Shown here: positions 1-12,432 of the stretch, in pieces | How the letters are laid out: every line of letters begins with the position of its first letter | Position numbering within the stretch: the stretch's first letter is position 1 | DNA from: Flaccisagitta enflata | Lineage: Eukaryota; Chaetognatha; Sagittoidea; Aphragmophora | Direction of reading: 5' to 3' | NCBI GenBank assembly: GCA_965153355.1 | Contig: OZ231127.1 | Location: 90,954,001 to 91,018,000, forward strand | DNA: 64,000 nucleotides | Made by a program: the position numbers and the translations under genes | The notes under the pieces: generated by a model | Told to the model about the DNA's origin: nothing | Databases searched by the model: none | What the model saw: only the letters and a program-made list of their open reading frames with translations

Positions 1-94
1 ACCATCACCGCTAAAGTGCCGTCGGGATAACTAAGGTGGAAATGCAACAACTGTTTAATGATTATTGTCCCAACATCGTCTATGAGCAGCAGTC
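1..94 (-). CDS. Possible partial exon at the left edge (weak)
   Basis: On the minus strand a CTTTCAG acceptor at 95-101 is followed by one open frame to the window edge, reading about 31 residues in phase 1. This phase would match the donor of the signal-peptide exon at 4859. The predicted residues do not resemble the paralogous family exons. A plus-strand frame over the same bases (about 15-95, ending in TGA) also looks protein-like, so strand and reality are uncertain. Confidence 0.15.
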
Positions 95-506
95 CTGAAA
101 GCGACATGCGGTAGAAATCTACGCGAATTTTTTTGTCCATCTATACAAGTTTCTCTCCATCCCCACCCGATTCTATCCTATCTATGGGTATGGTTTCTAT
201 AAAACAATGTTGCCCGCGGGTGATTTGTTGAATTTTGGTTAAACATGTGACAATCATTTGCTCTTAACTATTTTGGTAAGCATTAGTGTTTTGGGTTAGA
301 CTCAGAATGGATAGCTGCTAAGTTAGTTTTGCTAATTGGAAAACTAAGAGTGATGCGCGTAGTAACTAGTTAATGAGGGCTCACAAGGCCCTCTTCCATA
401 TTTTCTAGCTTGGGTATAGTGAGGGATATTGTTTCACCTATCATAAGAAGTGATGCTTCAGTTGTGAAATAGGTTCATGAAAAAATTGTCGCGTTCGTCA
501 GAAGGT

Positions 507-510
<4 letters not shown>

Positions 511-583
<73 letters not shown>
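511..583. repeat. (GT)n microsatellite
   Basis: Uninterrupted GT dinucleotide run of about 36 units. Confidence 0.97.
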
Positions 584-585
<2 letters not shown>

Positions 586-601
586 GAAATTTCTAAGTCG
601 A

Positions 602-1213
<612 letters not shown>

Positions 1214-1309
1214 CGATCTTTTGTTTTTTTTTTTTTTTTTTTGGGTTTTGACGCTTGGGCGAAGCTTCAATTCGATCCGATTTGGGTTGTGATGTATAAA
1301 ACCCAACCC

Positions 1310-1396
1310 TCACCTAGCCCTGACGCAAGCCCTAACCCTAACCCTAAAACCATCCCCAACCCCATCCCTAACCCTAACCCTACCCCTTACCCTAAA
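1310..1396. repeat. Degenerate interstitial telomere-type repeat
   Basis: Short runs of CCCTAA units mixed with CCCCAA, CCCCTA and similar variants. Too short and degenerate to be a telomere, and it sits between unrelated repeats. Confidence 0.6.
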
Positions 1397-1458
1397 TGGA
1401 AAGCCGCTTAGAAATTAAGTAAAACAAAAGACCTCGACGATTTAGACAAGTATCCCTA

Positions 1459-1477
1459 CGTGTGTGTGTGTGTGTGT

Positions 1478-1521
<44 letters not shown>
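1459..1521. repeat. (GT)n-(CT)n microsatellite
   Basis: About 10 GT units followed by about 20 CT units. Confidence 0.95.
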
Positions 1522-1524
<3 letters not shown>

Positions 1525-1701
1525 TCCCTCTCTCATCCTCATTTACATATTGCCATCAGGTTTAAGAGGTGTCCAGACATTCAAATGCAGACAGTCTTCC
1601 GTCATTTTCGTTGCCGTGATGCCGCCTAAGCCGCCGATGAATTCAAGCCAAAATTCATCTGTGGAAGATCTTCTGCTCCTAAAATTATGAGGAAATATTA
1701 A

Positions 1702-1839
1702 ATAAGGCCGGATACACGGCAAGACAGTCGCGGACGGTTGGGCAGGGGCTGTATTGCGAAAACCGCTCGCAATATAAAAACGTTAGGGACCTACCGACCG
1801 ACACGGCAAGTTGTAGAGTCGCGTGTCCGCGACTAAAAA
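1702..1839 (+). mobile_element. ACAAGGCC...CTAAAAA repeat element, GTCGCGGACGG subtype
   Basis: Starts AAGGCCGGATACACGGC, contains AGTCGCGGACGGTTGGGCAG and a short GACC stretch, and ends with GTAGAGTCGCG and the hairpin arm CGCGACTAAAAA. At about 140 bp it is one of the smallest full-length members of the superfamily. Confidence 0.8.
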
Positions 1840-1939
1840 TGTTGTGTCTGTTTTTCAATCAAATGATGTTTATGCATGTGAACAATGATGTCGTGCTTCG
1901 TTCAATATGAGATGAATAAAAATGGTTCCACCAGGGGGA

Positions 1940-2180
1940 TGAATCACGCCATACATTCAGTGAGAACACCTACTCATGAATTTCGACTGTCTCACCAGGG
2001 AGTGAGCGAGCCGGTGAATAGAGCAAGTGAGCAAAGCGAGCGTGACAAAGCGAAGCGCTGTGGAGCGAGTGAGTGGAGTGAAAGGAGTGAGCGCGAGCGG
2101 TACCAGCGAACAAACATATCGAGCGACCGAGTGGCCCGTTAAAAACGCGATTGTCTGTCACTTAGAGCACACCCCATATT
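1940..2180 (+). mobile_element. GAGCGAGCGAA-rich element, degenerate copy
   Basis: Shares with 21355-21632, 31602-31903 and 37884-38208 the order TTTCGACTGTCTCACCAGGG, then AGTGAGCGAG-type repeats, then AAAACGCGATTGTCTGT. The left terminal repeat is not recognisable and the right end is diverged. Confidence 0.6.
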
Positions 2181-2527
2181 AGCAAATAATTTCTTGCAAC
2201 ATCAGCGTGGTCGACCGTAATTGAAGTGAATGAACAAGCTCGCTATTTCATAGTTAAGCGAATTCAGGGAGCAAGTAGTGAGTGAGGACAAACGAAATAA
2301 GTGACATATGTTATAGACCGTCATTTCATAAAAAACCTCGTTTTGTCCAAAGCTCAATATCACACGTACCTAGTTTTGGCGTCTCGTTTTGTTCGTCGTT
2401 TGCTCGGTGCAGCAAACATGTCCACTTGGGGACATCGCGTAAGTTGAAGCTTGCCCGAATATCGGTTGGTGTTGAGAGGTGAGGACCATGGTGCCACAGC
2501 AACGGATGGCTGGAACAAAAACATAAT

Positions 2528-2897
2528 TATCCAGTAATTATCACTAGAGTGGGCTCCATCCGGGCATTCAGACAAAAAAATCATTTCCAAGCACTTTAAA
2601 AGTTCCATTTGCATAATCAGAGCCCCATGTACTTGGAAAATCGATTTGAACTTGACCTAGGCACCGCATTATAATTGCTGTAATTGTATAGAATTGATTG
2701 CTGAAATTATGTTAGAAATTTCTTCCGAAGTCATTCTACTACGTAACTACAACATTGATGAGGCGGTGCCTAGATCAAGTCCAAATTGATTTTCCCAGTA
2801 GATGGGGCTCTAATTATGCAAATGGAACATAAAAAAGTGCCTGGAAATGCTTTTTTATTGGATTCTCAAATTGAGCCCATTATAATCATCAATTGAT
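2528..2897. mobile_element. Fold-back element, about 370 bp
   Basis: The left arm (GGGCTCCATCCGGGCATTC ... CCTAGGCACCGC) is repeated inverted on the right (GCGGTGCCTAGATCAAGTCC ... ATTGAGCCC). Arms are about 140 bp with mismatches and small indels. The middle is AT-rich and unique. A lone arm of the same family is at 51912-52052. Confidence 0.75.
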
Positions 2898-3139
2898 ATT
2901 AATCCTCAAAGATTTTCCTGAAAATTGCAACCAAAAATGATGGTGATAATTGCTAGGTCTATGAAATGTGATTTAGATATTACTTTTCTTCCATCTTCCT
3001 AAATCATGTTTATTCAAATTACCGCGAATCGTTGATTAACCACTCCAAATGGGATGCTCATGGCAACGAGAACTTTTTGGACAACTTCTTGGCCGTTGTA
3101 TTTATAGCTGTATTCCTCTATTGACGTGTGGATTTCGCC

Positions 3140-4400
3140 ATCTGAGAGGCAGTGACAACCAGCGGTCCACCCTGGTTTCTTTTACTTCCCTTTTCTGTCT
3201 CTTCCTACCTCCCGGCATCCTTTCCATCCCCTTTACCTCCTCCTCCGCCACTACCTCTGCCTCTACCTACCCTTTGGCATCCTTTCCATCCCCTAAACCT
3301 CTTCTGTCGACGACTATACTGCCTCTACCTATCCTCATTCATCCTTTCTACCCCTTACACCTCTTCCGCCGCTGCCGCTAGTGCCGCTACCTACCCCAAA
3401 TCATGCCCCCATACCTCTTCCGTTGCTGCCGCTAGTGCCGCTACCTACCTTATACCATGTCCTCACACCTCCTCTACTGCCACCGCTACTGCCTCTACCT
3501 ACCCAAATCATGCCTGTATACCTCTTCCGCCGCCGCCGCTACTGCCGCTACCTAACCAAAATTATGCCCTACTACTCTTCCGCTCGCCAGTGCCGCTACC
3601 ATCACATATCATGCCCTACACCTCTTCCTCCGCCGCCGCTAGTGCTGCACCTACCCCATACCATGCCCCTACAACTCCTCCACCGCTGCCGCCAGGTGCC
3701 GCTACCCACCTCTTCCGCCCGCTGCCGCTAGTGCCGCTAGTGCCGCTAGTGCCACTAGGCTAGTGCCGCTAATTTTTTGCCCCTACACCCCTCCTCCGCT
3801 AGTGCCGCTACTTACGCAATTTTTTTGCCTCTACACCTCCTCTGCCGCTGCCGCTTGTGCCGCTAGGTGCCGCTAGTGCAGCGGCTAAGTGGGGCCACTA
3901 GTGCCACTACTGACGCTACCTGCTTACACCTCCTCCGCTAGTGCCGCTAGCCATACTTACGCCACTCTTTGCCCTGCACCTCCGCTGCTGCGCTGGTGCG
4001 GCTACCAAGGTAGCGGCAATAGCGGCAGCGGCGGAAGAGGTTCAGGGGGTTTAGATCTCTACCTCTGCTGCCTCTACCCCCATTAACATCTTCCTACACC
4101 TCTTCCGCCGCCGCCTCTATTGCCGCTACGTTCAGTAGCGGCAGTAGCGGCAATAGCGGCAGCGGCGAAAGAGGTCTAGAGGCATGATATGCAGCAGGTA
4201 GCGGCAATAGCGGCGACGGCGGAAGAGGTAGGTGGATGAAAGGAGCTAGGTAGTGGCAGCAGAGGCGATGGCGGAAGATGTGTATGAGTATGGAGGGTGA
4301 GAGGTAGCGGAACAAGAGGCGGAGGCAGAGGAGTTAAAGGAGGATGGAAGAAGGAGGGGAGAAGAGGGAGGAGCGGCAATAGAGGGATCACTCTTGGGCA
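3140..4400. repeat. GCC/GCT-rich minisatellite in mirror-inverted arrangement
   Basis: From about 3180 to 4000 the plus strand carries units built from TGCCGCTAGTGCCGCTACC and CCTCTTCCGCC. From about 4000 to 4390 the same units appear inverted (AGCGGCAATAGCGGCAGCGG, GGAAGAGG). Open frames in several phases follow from the stop-poor unit and are not evidence of a gene. Confidence 0.8.
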
Positions 4401-4858
4401 GGGTCTGGGGCAGGAATAGGGCCTTTGGACCGCTGACTGTCATAGTCTGCCATCTGAAGAAACGCAGTAAGGAATGATTGATTGATTGTTCGATTGATTG
4501 TTCGATTGATAGGTTGATTGTGTGGATGTGGAAGCGGTCGATTATCATGCCGCCTCCGCATCAGCTTCCATTTTGTAGTTCATATACGGGTAGCTAAGCC
4601 ACCCACCAAAGCAGCAAGGGTCCATCACTTCCACATCCCTAACTAGTTGATTGACCAATTGGTGGATAGTAATCGAGTGCTTGATTGATTCATTTGACTA
4701 AATAGCTGAATTGATCAATATTTTGACGAATTGTTCCATTGACAAGAATCAGATAGTTGATAGAAACTTGAGGCTTGACCGGCCACATGGGTAGTAAAGG
4801 TAAACATGCCTCGTAACAAGGTGTATCATTCCCCTGCAAGGGTACGGTTCATACTTAC

Positions 4859-4970
4859 CAGCAATTGTTATCTTCCTTTCAGATAGGTATCCTTCACCGC
4901 TGATCATATCTGGCTTCATCACCACGAAAAAGCACAAAATCAACAACGTTTTGCCACGAAGCAAAGACAT
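4859..4970 (-). CDS. Putative first coding exon with signal peptide (gene 3)
   Basis: The frame starts at an ATG at 4970 and reads MSLLRGKTLLILCFFVV, then MKPDMISGEGYLSERKITIA. A basic n-region followed by a leucine/phenylalanine-rich core is typical of a secretory signal peptide. It ends at a good donor (G followed by GTAAGTA) in phase 1, the phase expected for extracellular module exons such as the WAP exon of gene 2. A CTTACAG acceptor at 4986-4992 suggests a 5' untranslated exon upstream. No convincing next exon was found between 4858 and the left edge. It could be an orphan exon or a chance frame, but donor, signal peptide and strand agree with the neighbouring genes. Confidence 0.45.
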
Positions 4971-4985
4971 CTTTGAGGATGTCGA

Positions 4986-5454
4986 CTGTAAGAAAAACGT
5001 CAGAGGATGTCAAAACACAGAATGAATCAACAAAGCCGGATACGCTAATGAAAAAGGCTAGTCAATTACTAGAGCAGGAGCGAAAACAGCCTTCCAAAAA
5101 AGCGAAGCACTAACAAACATATTCATCGACTTACAGACAGGACTATCTTGTAGAGACTAAAAATAACCTGCGCCGCAGACTTTAGGAACACCAAAACCAA
5201 CATCGAAGCACACAAATCGTCATTCAAGATAGACAGAACCTCGCTCATCGTAAGAATTGATTATGATAATTGTTGAACCCTTTTTCTGTATATTTGCACT
5301 TACCTTTTGGGTTGAGCAAACTCAAGATGAAAAAGAAAAGAATGAATAAAAGTAAGGAAAAAAATTTCAGTTTCCGTTGGCCAAACAAAGCTGAAAACTT
5401 GTTCTTTCTCGCAAAGTTTATGAAAACAAGAATTTTTTTCCGGTGTGGATGAAA
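4986..5454. other. No recognisable gene
   Basis: AT-rich unique sequence. Short open frames here lack splice signals or family resemblance. Confidence 0.5.
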
Positions 5455-5697
5455 ACAAGGCCGGATACACGGCTACCAAAGTCGCGTGCGGGTGGGCAGG
5501 GGCCATATTTGAGGTCACCAGACCATTTGGGCAGGAGCAGTGAGGTCAAAGAAATAAAATCATAAAAAAAAAGTAAAGTGTGATCGACCGACCGACCAAC
5601 CGACCAAACGACCAACCGACCAACCGACCAACCGACCAACCGACCAACCGACCGACGGACAAAGCGGGTTGCAGAGTCAGGTGCACGCGACTAAAAA
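5455..5697 (+). mobile_element. ACAAGGCC...CTAAAAA repeat element
   Basis: Begins ACAAGGCCGGATACACGGCT, then AGTCGCGTGCGGGTGGGCAG, an AAGTAAAGTGTGA motif and a (GACC)n tract. It ends GTGCACGCGACTAAAAA. It represents the standard subtype also found at 23736-23953 and 53929-54157. Confidence 0.85.
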
Positions 5698-6087
5698 GGA
5701 TCGACGAGTAGTTTTCGAGTATGGTTTCAAGAAGGGTTCCGAGGATGAAAGTCCCAAGTAAACTTTATAAAGAAAAGGTCTCGAAAAACGGTTTTTGGGT
5801 CTAAGCGATGACTTTTAAGAAAACTATTCAGTAGATCTCGTTTACTGACCGACTTGGAATTAGAATTATCAAAATATTGATATTTTAGCGGGAATACATG
5901 GGAATATGTTTTCATGGGCAACAAAGAATCATTTTAATCATTTATACTTATACCTAAATACTTAAATATCAGCATCTTATATGTATTTATCCTCCTCTAA
6001 TGAATTCCTCCGTATTTCCATGTCTAGACGACATCTAGATGATCTACTGTTTGTCCCGAGGGGTGGTTTCCAGGATGGTTACGCAAC

Positions 6088-6212
6088 TTTTTAGGTGCGA
6101 CAAAGCACCTCTATAACTGGCTGTGTCCGTCGGTCGGTCTGTTGGTTGGTCGGTCGGTCGGGTAACGCATTCGTTCGACGATCCACACGTCGCACTTTAT
6201 TGGCCTACTTGC
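6088..6212 (-). mobile_element. GTGCGACAAAGCACCT repeat element
   Basis: Related element with a different end: TTTTTAGGTGCGACAAAGCA, TATAACTGGCTGTGTCCG, a (GGTC)n tract, then AACGCATTCGTTCGACGATC and CGTCGCAC. Other copies are at 15218-15420 and 28932-29056. Confidence 0.75.
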
Positions 6213-6588
6213 CCTTGATCATTTAATACATTTCTTCTTGAGACATTAAGAGATAATCTCAGGTAAAATTATATAAAATAGGGAGTATCTGCGTTTTTCC
6301 CTTTTCGCATGTTGAAACCGGTTTGCTGTCGATCAGCAAAGCGGGTTAAAGGAAAAACTTCCAGGTCGACTCTGTTGTGTAACCAAAACCACAAAAAGAT
6401 GAAAAGTCCCTCATGCCTCAATCCAACTCGTTTTATCCCTTTACATGAATTAGACATACGGTTGGGGCACGGGCGATTAATAGTATAATGATTGAGACCC
6501 TGTTGGGAAAAAAGTCATCTAATTACAACAGTCACGAAGCTAGTTAGCAATAACCTGCGTTGTTATCTGTTGTCTTCGTAAATATAAT

Positions 6589-6957
6589 TCATTCATTCAT
6601 TCATTCATTCATTCATTCATTCATTCATTCATTCATTCATTCATTCATTCATTCATTCATTCATTCTTTCATTCATTCATTCATTCATTAAGTCATTCAT
6701 TAAGTCATTCATTAAGTCATTCATTCATTCATTCATTCATTCATTCATTCATTCATTCATTCATTCATTCATTCATTCATTCTTTATTCTATTAACTCAT
6801 TCATTCATTCATCTATTCATTCATTCATTCCTTTATTCATTCATCCATTCATTCATTCATCCATTCATCCATTCATTCATTCATTCATTCATTCATTCAT
6901 TCATTCATTCATTCATTCAATCATTCATTCATTCATTCATTCATTCATTCATTCATT
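6589..6957. repeat. (ATTC)n microsatellite
   Basis: About 90 ATTC units with scattered substitutions. A second array of the same unit is at 57650-57864. Confidence 0.97.
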
Positions 6958-7560
6958 GATAGGGACGATTAGTGGTCTAGATCAGATTTCTCATATTCAT
7001 AGTGTACATTTTGATCTTATATATGTTCTTTTAATTCGTCATCAAATAAGAGACAGATACATACAGATCAGCGTTCATCTATAAACTACCAGGTATGAAC
7101 GAGAAAAAAAACGAATCACAGGGGAAAACAGATAGCGGAGCTAAAATGAAAAACGTTAGTTATTGTTGTTCAGCAATGAGGTTGCGAGCTATTTGTGCAA
7201 TAATCGGGTTGTGATGGCGAGCAATGGATGAATCAAATCTAGTTTTTGCTCGCTGAAAGATTTCAATCAAAGATTTGTAACCAAATATGTATATGTATAT
7301 ATATATGTATTATATCTATCTTTTGGTAATTTGTTTTGCTTAATCTAATTAATGATTACAATAGTTCTGAGAGTGTGGGGTTGACTCAGAGTAACTTGGT
7401 GGATTTGTGTCTGTTGAGCCGCTCTGTGGTAGGGGTTGAGCTGAATTTTGATAATTCTAAGGATATAGTTGTGAGGGGTCCGGATGAAACACCAGTAAGA
7501 GCTCTCAAGGTTCTTGTCCTTTTCTGAAATTTTTGTTATAACGTAATGTTGACCAACTCA

Positions 7561-8127
7561 TGTAACACCTGTTTACCAATTATTGAGACGGAGGAGCTAC
7601 AACTGAAGACTTCCATTATTGTTGAAGAGAAAAATTTTGAATTTGTGATATTGGATATTACTCAAGTATTTCCTAATTTATTTCACATCAATATCAATAT
7701 TTTGCCTCAATTTGGTTGCTAGTTTTCAACTTTATCTGCTCTTAACCAATACCTAAAAACACCCAAGTTTCAATCTTTCCGTAACTTTTGTATGAATGTA
7801 TCAAAATCCATGAGCAAATTAAAGAACTTTTCACAAGCTTTTTAGTCTTGACATCCGCATCTGATTATCTATCCTAATATAGATTTGCTAAGCATCTGAA
7901 GTTGATGATGTTTTTCTGGTGATTTTGCGGTGATTTGCATGGGGAATGATTTTACTGTTTTGGATGTTATTCAATTTTGCCTAAAGCAATCTAGGCAAAA
8001 TTCATGAGCAAAATGAAGATTTTTTCAAGCTCTAACTGGTGGAAAAATCCGCATGTAGTTAAATATATCCATTTAGATTAAACAGTTGTTTGATTTCGTC
8101 TCAATAATTAGTAAACAGATGTTATAG
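7561..8127. mobile_element. Element with short inverted ends
   Basis: The left end TAACACCTGTTTACCAATTA is matched inverted at the right end by CTCAATAATTAGTAAACAGA. The AT-rich interior shows no open frame. The arms are about 30 bp, so this is probably a MITE-like copy; the family is not recognised. Confidence 0.5.
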
Positions 8128-8400
8128 CAGATAAGACAATGAAAATGGCACCAAATCTGTGGATTTAACAACGAGCGTACAGATGACTGGGCCGTTTGTT
8201 TAGACCATTTCTTATCAGGATGAAACTCGATGCGTCATCAGCGCGAGTTTTGAAGCGACTACACATAATGACGGACGGACGGACCCTCTTAGAGAGAATG
8301 CATGGAAGTACACTTATGTCTGTCCATCCGTCCGTCTCTCTGTCCACCTGTCCATCCATCTGTCTATCTGTCCGTCTGTCCATCCGTCTATCTGTCCCCT

Positions 8401-8957
8401 ATTGACAGGGTGTGCAAAAAAATCAGCACTCGTCATCATTTTTTCAAGAATGACACCTAAAATTATAAAAATTGTTTCAAAGTAATATTCAAAGTTAAGA
8501 ATTAGGTTATTTTCATGCTTAAGAAGAAAAAATATGATAGGTGTGGTAGACAGCAGAGTACATTTTTAGACCAATAAAGACATATCTAAAGATTTACATT
8601 TTTTCTAAATTCAATCGACCTGGCATTTTTTGTTGACTGAAACCCTTCCCGCTTGACCTGACCATCTCCCCTTGATGCATTTCTTCCAGAACAATCTGTT
8701 AAGGGGCCACTGAGGTATTTATAACTTTTTTTTAGTAAACACAACTCTGTCAATGAAATTCTGTTAAAATCTTATTTTTGATTTCTTTTTAGATGCATAT
8801 CTTGGCCAAGTATGGAGATTGTATCAACTGTTCTTTATTTATACTTTTAATGTGACCGACTGGGATACTATGGTTCAAATTTTAACTCATAACTCCAATA
8901 AAAAGTATGATTTTTAAGCAATACACCAAGTGCAAATTGTTTTGCACACCCTATTAT
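8401..8957. mobile_element. TIR element, ACAGGGTGTGCAAAA family
   Basis: The left end GACAGGGTGTGCAAAAAAAT and right end TTTTGCACACCCTATT are inverted copies of the termini at 602-1213. There is no coding capacity. Confidence 0.7.
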
Positions 8958-9083
8958 CTAAGGCAATCCAGTCGCGGACGGTTGGGCAGGAGCAGCAATG
9001 CAAAAACCGCTCGGAATTCAGAAATGTGATGGACGGACGGACGGACGGACGCAAGGTGTAGAGTTGCGTGTCAGCGACTAAAA
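8958..9083 (+). mobile_element. ACAAGGCC...CTAAAAA repeat element, GTCGCGGACGG subtype
   Basis: Contains AGTCGCGGACGGTTGGGCAG and a short GACG tract, and ends AGCGACTAAAAAT. The left terminus is shortened to TAAGGCAATCC. Confidence 0.7.
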
Positions 9084-9413
9084 ATCAGTCGACGCAAAAA
9101 ATGTTATTCTACTTCATGTAGATAGATTTGTGTTTAAGGTCAAAAGAAGTTGACTTTGTATAAGAACACTGATCAGGGAACGCATATTTTTTTTGTTTAT
9201 CAAACCTGTTATAACTGCCCCTGCCCACCCAAACGCGAATTAGGTAGCCATGTGTAAAGCCTGGTTTCATTTTGAGTCAATTTCCCATGTAATTCAATGG
9301 GAATTCTACGTTTTTCTCATTTTCTTGTCAATTTCCCATGTTTTTGGGGGATTCTAAATTTTTGTTTATTTCTTTTGGCAATTTCCAATGTAATTCAATG
9401 GGAATTCTACTTT

Positions 9414-9590
9414 TGGGCAGCGGCCCCTAAAGGCCGATGTCCTGTAGCACAAAGATTTAGGCATTGAAGCTTGGATATGGGTCTTCAAGCTAGGATTTGG
9501 CTCCTGAGGTTGGGATTTAGGCCTGATAGCTGGAATTTGGGCCGCATGGATAGGATTTAGGCCTTAAATAGCAGCCCAAAGGCAGTAAGT
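9414..9590 (+). repeat. Single GGGCAGCGGCCCC end with degenerate interior
   Basis: GGGCAGCGGCCCCTAAAGG, then TGTCCTGTAGCACAAAG, then repeated GGATTTAGGC/GGATTTGGGC phrases. One end of the fold-back family fully present at 9637-10182. Confidence 0.6.
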
Positions 9591-9636
9591 GGTCAGCAGT
9601 ACCCATGTAAACTGTGATTTAAGTTGCGGGGGAGCA

Positions 9637-10182
9637 GGGCAGCGGCCCCAAAGGGGATGTAGTCCTGTAGAACACAGGGGGAATCTGTCTGTCCGTCCGT
9701 CCATCCATTCATCCCCCCCACCCCATTCTCAGGGCTTGGTCTCCTGTGGGGCCTATCCTGACCCAAATTCTGCCAAATAGCCCAAAGCCAAGCAATATGG
9801 TCCAAATCAAATCAAAATGGCCCAAATCAAATCAAAATGGCCCAAATCCAAGCATAATGGCCCAAATGCAAGCAAAATGGCCCAAATCTGGTCAGAATCT
9901 AGGTATCGAAGGCCACTACATAAATTTAAGGGGTCAAAATGATGTACCTTGGGCCAGATTTGGGCAATTTTGCTTGGATTTGGGCCATTACACTTGGATT
10001 TAGGCCATTTTACTCAGATTTGGGCTATATTGCTTGGATTTGGGCTATTTGGCAGAATTTGGGTCAGAATAGGCCCCGAAGGAGACAAAGCCCTGAGGAT
10101 GGGGCGGGAAGGAGGTACATACGTACAGACAGATGGACAGATTCCCCCTGTGTTCTACAGGACTTTGTCCCCTTTGGGGCCT
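9637..10182. mobile_element. Fold-back element, GGGCAGCGGCCCC family
   Basis: The left arm GGGCAGCGGCCCCAAAGGGG, CCTGTAGAACACAGGGGGA and CTGTCTGTCCGTCC is mirrored at the right by GGACAGATTCCCCCTGTG and CCCCTTTGGGGCC. Between the arms, 20-bp CCCAAATCAAATCAAAATGG units (9755-9890) are followed by the inverse units (9950-10060). Even the internal minisatellite is therefore part of the fold-back. Confidence 0.8.
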
Positions 10183-10354
10183 AACAGCTAGGATTTGAGC
10201 CTCGAGGCAGAGATGGGGCCCTTCAGAAGGGGATATGAGACTCAAGTAGGGGATTTGGGCCTCCAGGAGGGGATTTGGGCGTTCAGGCTAGAATTTAAGA
10301 CATGGAGAAGAGGAAATGAATACTTCCAACCAATCTTTTTTTGCGTTTCAAAAA

Positions 10355-10560
10355 CTAAAAAATGGTGTTTTTGCAACCCAAAAAATGGCGTTTCTGAAAC
10401 CCAACAAATGGTGTTTCTGAAATCCAAAAAATGGTGTTTCTGAAACCCAAAAAATGGTGTTTCTGAAACCCAAAAAATGGTGTTTCTGAAACTCAAAAAA
10501 TGGTGTTTCTGAAACCCAAAAAATGGCATTTCTGAAACCCAAAAAACGATGTTGGCGAAA
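10355..10560. repeat. 23-bp minisatellite
   Basis: About nine copies of a unit containing CTGAAACCCAAAAAATGGTG. The unit is not a multiple of three, and the frames across it show shifted repeats, so coding is unlikely. Confidence 0.9.
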
Positions 10561-11303
10561 CACAAAATGCTGCTGTTATATTACTTTACATTTATGTGTT
10601 TCTGAAATGAATAAAATGGGCCTATTGACACAAAGAAATATTAGCTACATTTACTTTCTTTAGCATCAGTATGCAAACCTAAAGAAACGCCTTTTTTTAA
10701 GACTAGAAAAACTTGTTTCATAACTGCAGAATGCATTGAGTTTTGTAATACCAAAAAAAGATCGTTTTGTAACAACGATAAAAAGCTGTTTCTTAACAAT
10801 ATTTTTCATAGGTTTATAACACATTTGTTGTGTGACTAGCTTCATTTATGGTCGTTTCAACATGTGCCCAAAGCACGAGATGGACTATCTCGCAAATTAA
10901 CAATATGAAAGTTGGACAACATTACTACTCAACAACAATTTAAATTTCTCAAAAAAATTTTCCCTCTTCAGAAATCATCTCAAGACTGGTCAAAAGTTAT
11001 GCAACATTTAGAAAAGGGTCACCAATTTCAGTCTTTACATGAGATATGCTGACCACGAGAAAATACTTGATGAACTGAAACTCTCTTCTTCCTGAAACAA
11101 CCCTCTCAAAAAATCTTATGTCAACCCCAAAATCTTAAATATAAGATATAAGATATAAGATAAAGGATATTACAAAAAATTGTGTTGACTGGTCAATTTT
11201 GTCTTCGATTGCACCCCGACATCGGTACGGACAATCAGGAACCCGATAGTCCATTGCAACTAACCAATATTGTGAGATGACGTTAATGATCTGACACCTC
11301 CTG

Positions 11304-11305
<2 letters not shown>
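10561..11305. other. No recognisable gene
   Basis: AT-rich sequence with short ATAAGATATAAGATA repeats near 11140. Nothing else was recognised. Confidence 0.5.

Positions 11306-11365
<60 letters not shown>
11306..11365. repeat. (GA)n microsatellite
   Basis: About 30 GA units. Confidence 0.96.
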
Positions 11366-11366
<1 letters not shown>

Positions 11367-11632
11367 ATTAGCCAAATGTATGATAATACAACGATGGCAT
11401 GAGACAGACCGATGATCTAGATCTAGCAACCCATAGAGTTACGGGCAACGCGCAAAAGGATAAAACAAGTAACACAGGGTTGCAACATCATAGCGGATGG
11501 GTCGGCAGGCGCTTACAACTCCCTCCCCCTCTCTCCACTCCAACCCATCCCCCGCATACAGACAAACACACAGTCACAACTGCAGAATGACCAGAATCTT
11601 TGATGCGCATTTTAACACTTTTCTATACGACC

Positions 11633-11850
11633 AATGCGGACGGACGGATGGACGGACGGACAAACAGGTGGATGGACGTACAGACAGACGGAAAGACGGA
11701 CGGATGGCAGGACGGACGGACGGAGGGACAGATGGACGGACCGGATGGACGGATTGGACGGATTGGACGGATTGGACAGACGGATGGACGGACAGACGGA
11801 TGGTCGGGCGGATAAAATCTCTCACAGGGTCGGGTGTTCGCGACTAAAAA
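11633..11850 (+). mobile_element. ACAAGGCC...CTAAAAA element, right part with (GACG)n
   Basis: A GACGGACGGATGGAC-type array ending in the family terminus GTTCGCGACTAAAAA. The left terminus is missing. Confidence 0.6.
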
Positions 11851-11980
11851 GGACTGACGATGATGGTGAATTAGGGATGAAGATGCTTCGGTTTGTTTTC
11901 TCTGTGGGCGTGACCAGCAAAACCGTCTCGAGGGCGTAATGTATGCCTCATGCGACAACGCCAGGACATGGGCCAAATGT

Positions 11981-11982
<2 letters not shown>

Positions 11983-12072
<90 letters not shown>

Positions 12073-12073
12073 T

Positions 12074-12138
<65 letters not shown>

Positions 12139-12165
12139 TCAGATATACAGACAGATATTCTGCCA
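11983..12165. repeat. (GA)n-(GACA)n compound microsatellite
   Basis: About 30 GA units run into about 30 GACA units. Confidence 0.96.
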
Positions 12166-12432
12166 GACTGCCAGACAAAAAAAGAAGAGATGAGGAGGAA
12201 TGATGGAGGGGGGAGGGTGGGAAGGTGAAGATATACAGAAAATGTCAACTGGTGGGCATTTTAAAAGCCACGTGTTGGCCTCCAAATTACAACAGCTACG
12301 GAACTGAGCTTTTTCGGAGCATCAAATACGGCAAAAATACGTTAAAAATATTTTTTTTTTTGTCAAAAAGCCCAAAACTGATCAATATGGGAGCAGAAGA
12401 AAAGAATAATGGGTAAAGGTGCGAGGGTATTT

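Noticed and set aside
2282-2614. Short frames on both strands near a GTAAGTTG donor-like site
   Set aside because: No acceptor or partner exon in phase; the right part belongs to the fold-back element starting at 2528.
12042-12165. Possible CRISPR-like or phage-like regular spacing of repeats
   Set aside because: The tetranucleotide arrays have no spacers. The AAC/spacer pattern at 17005-17635 has four similar spacers, the opposite of a CRISPR array.
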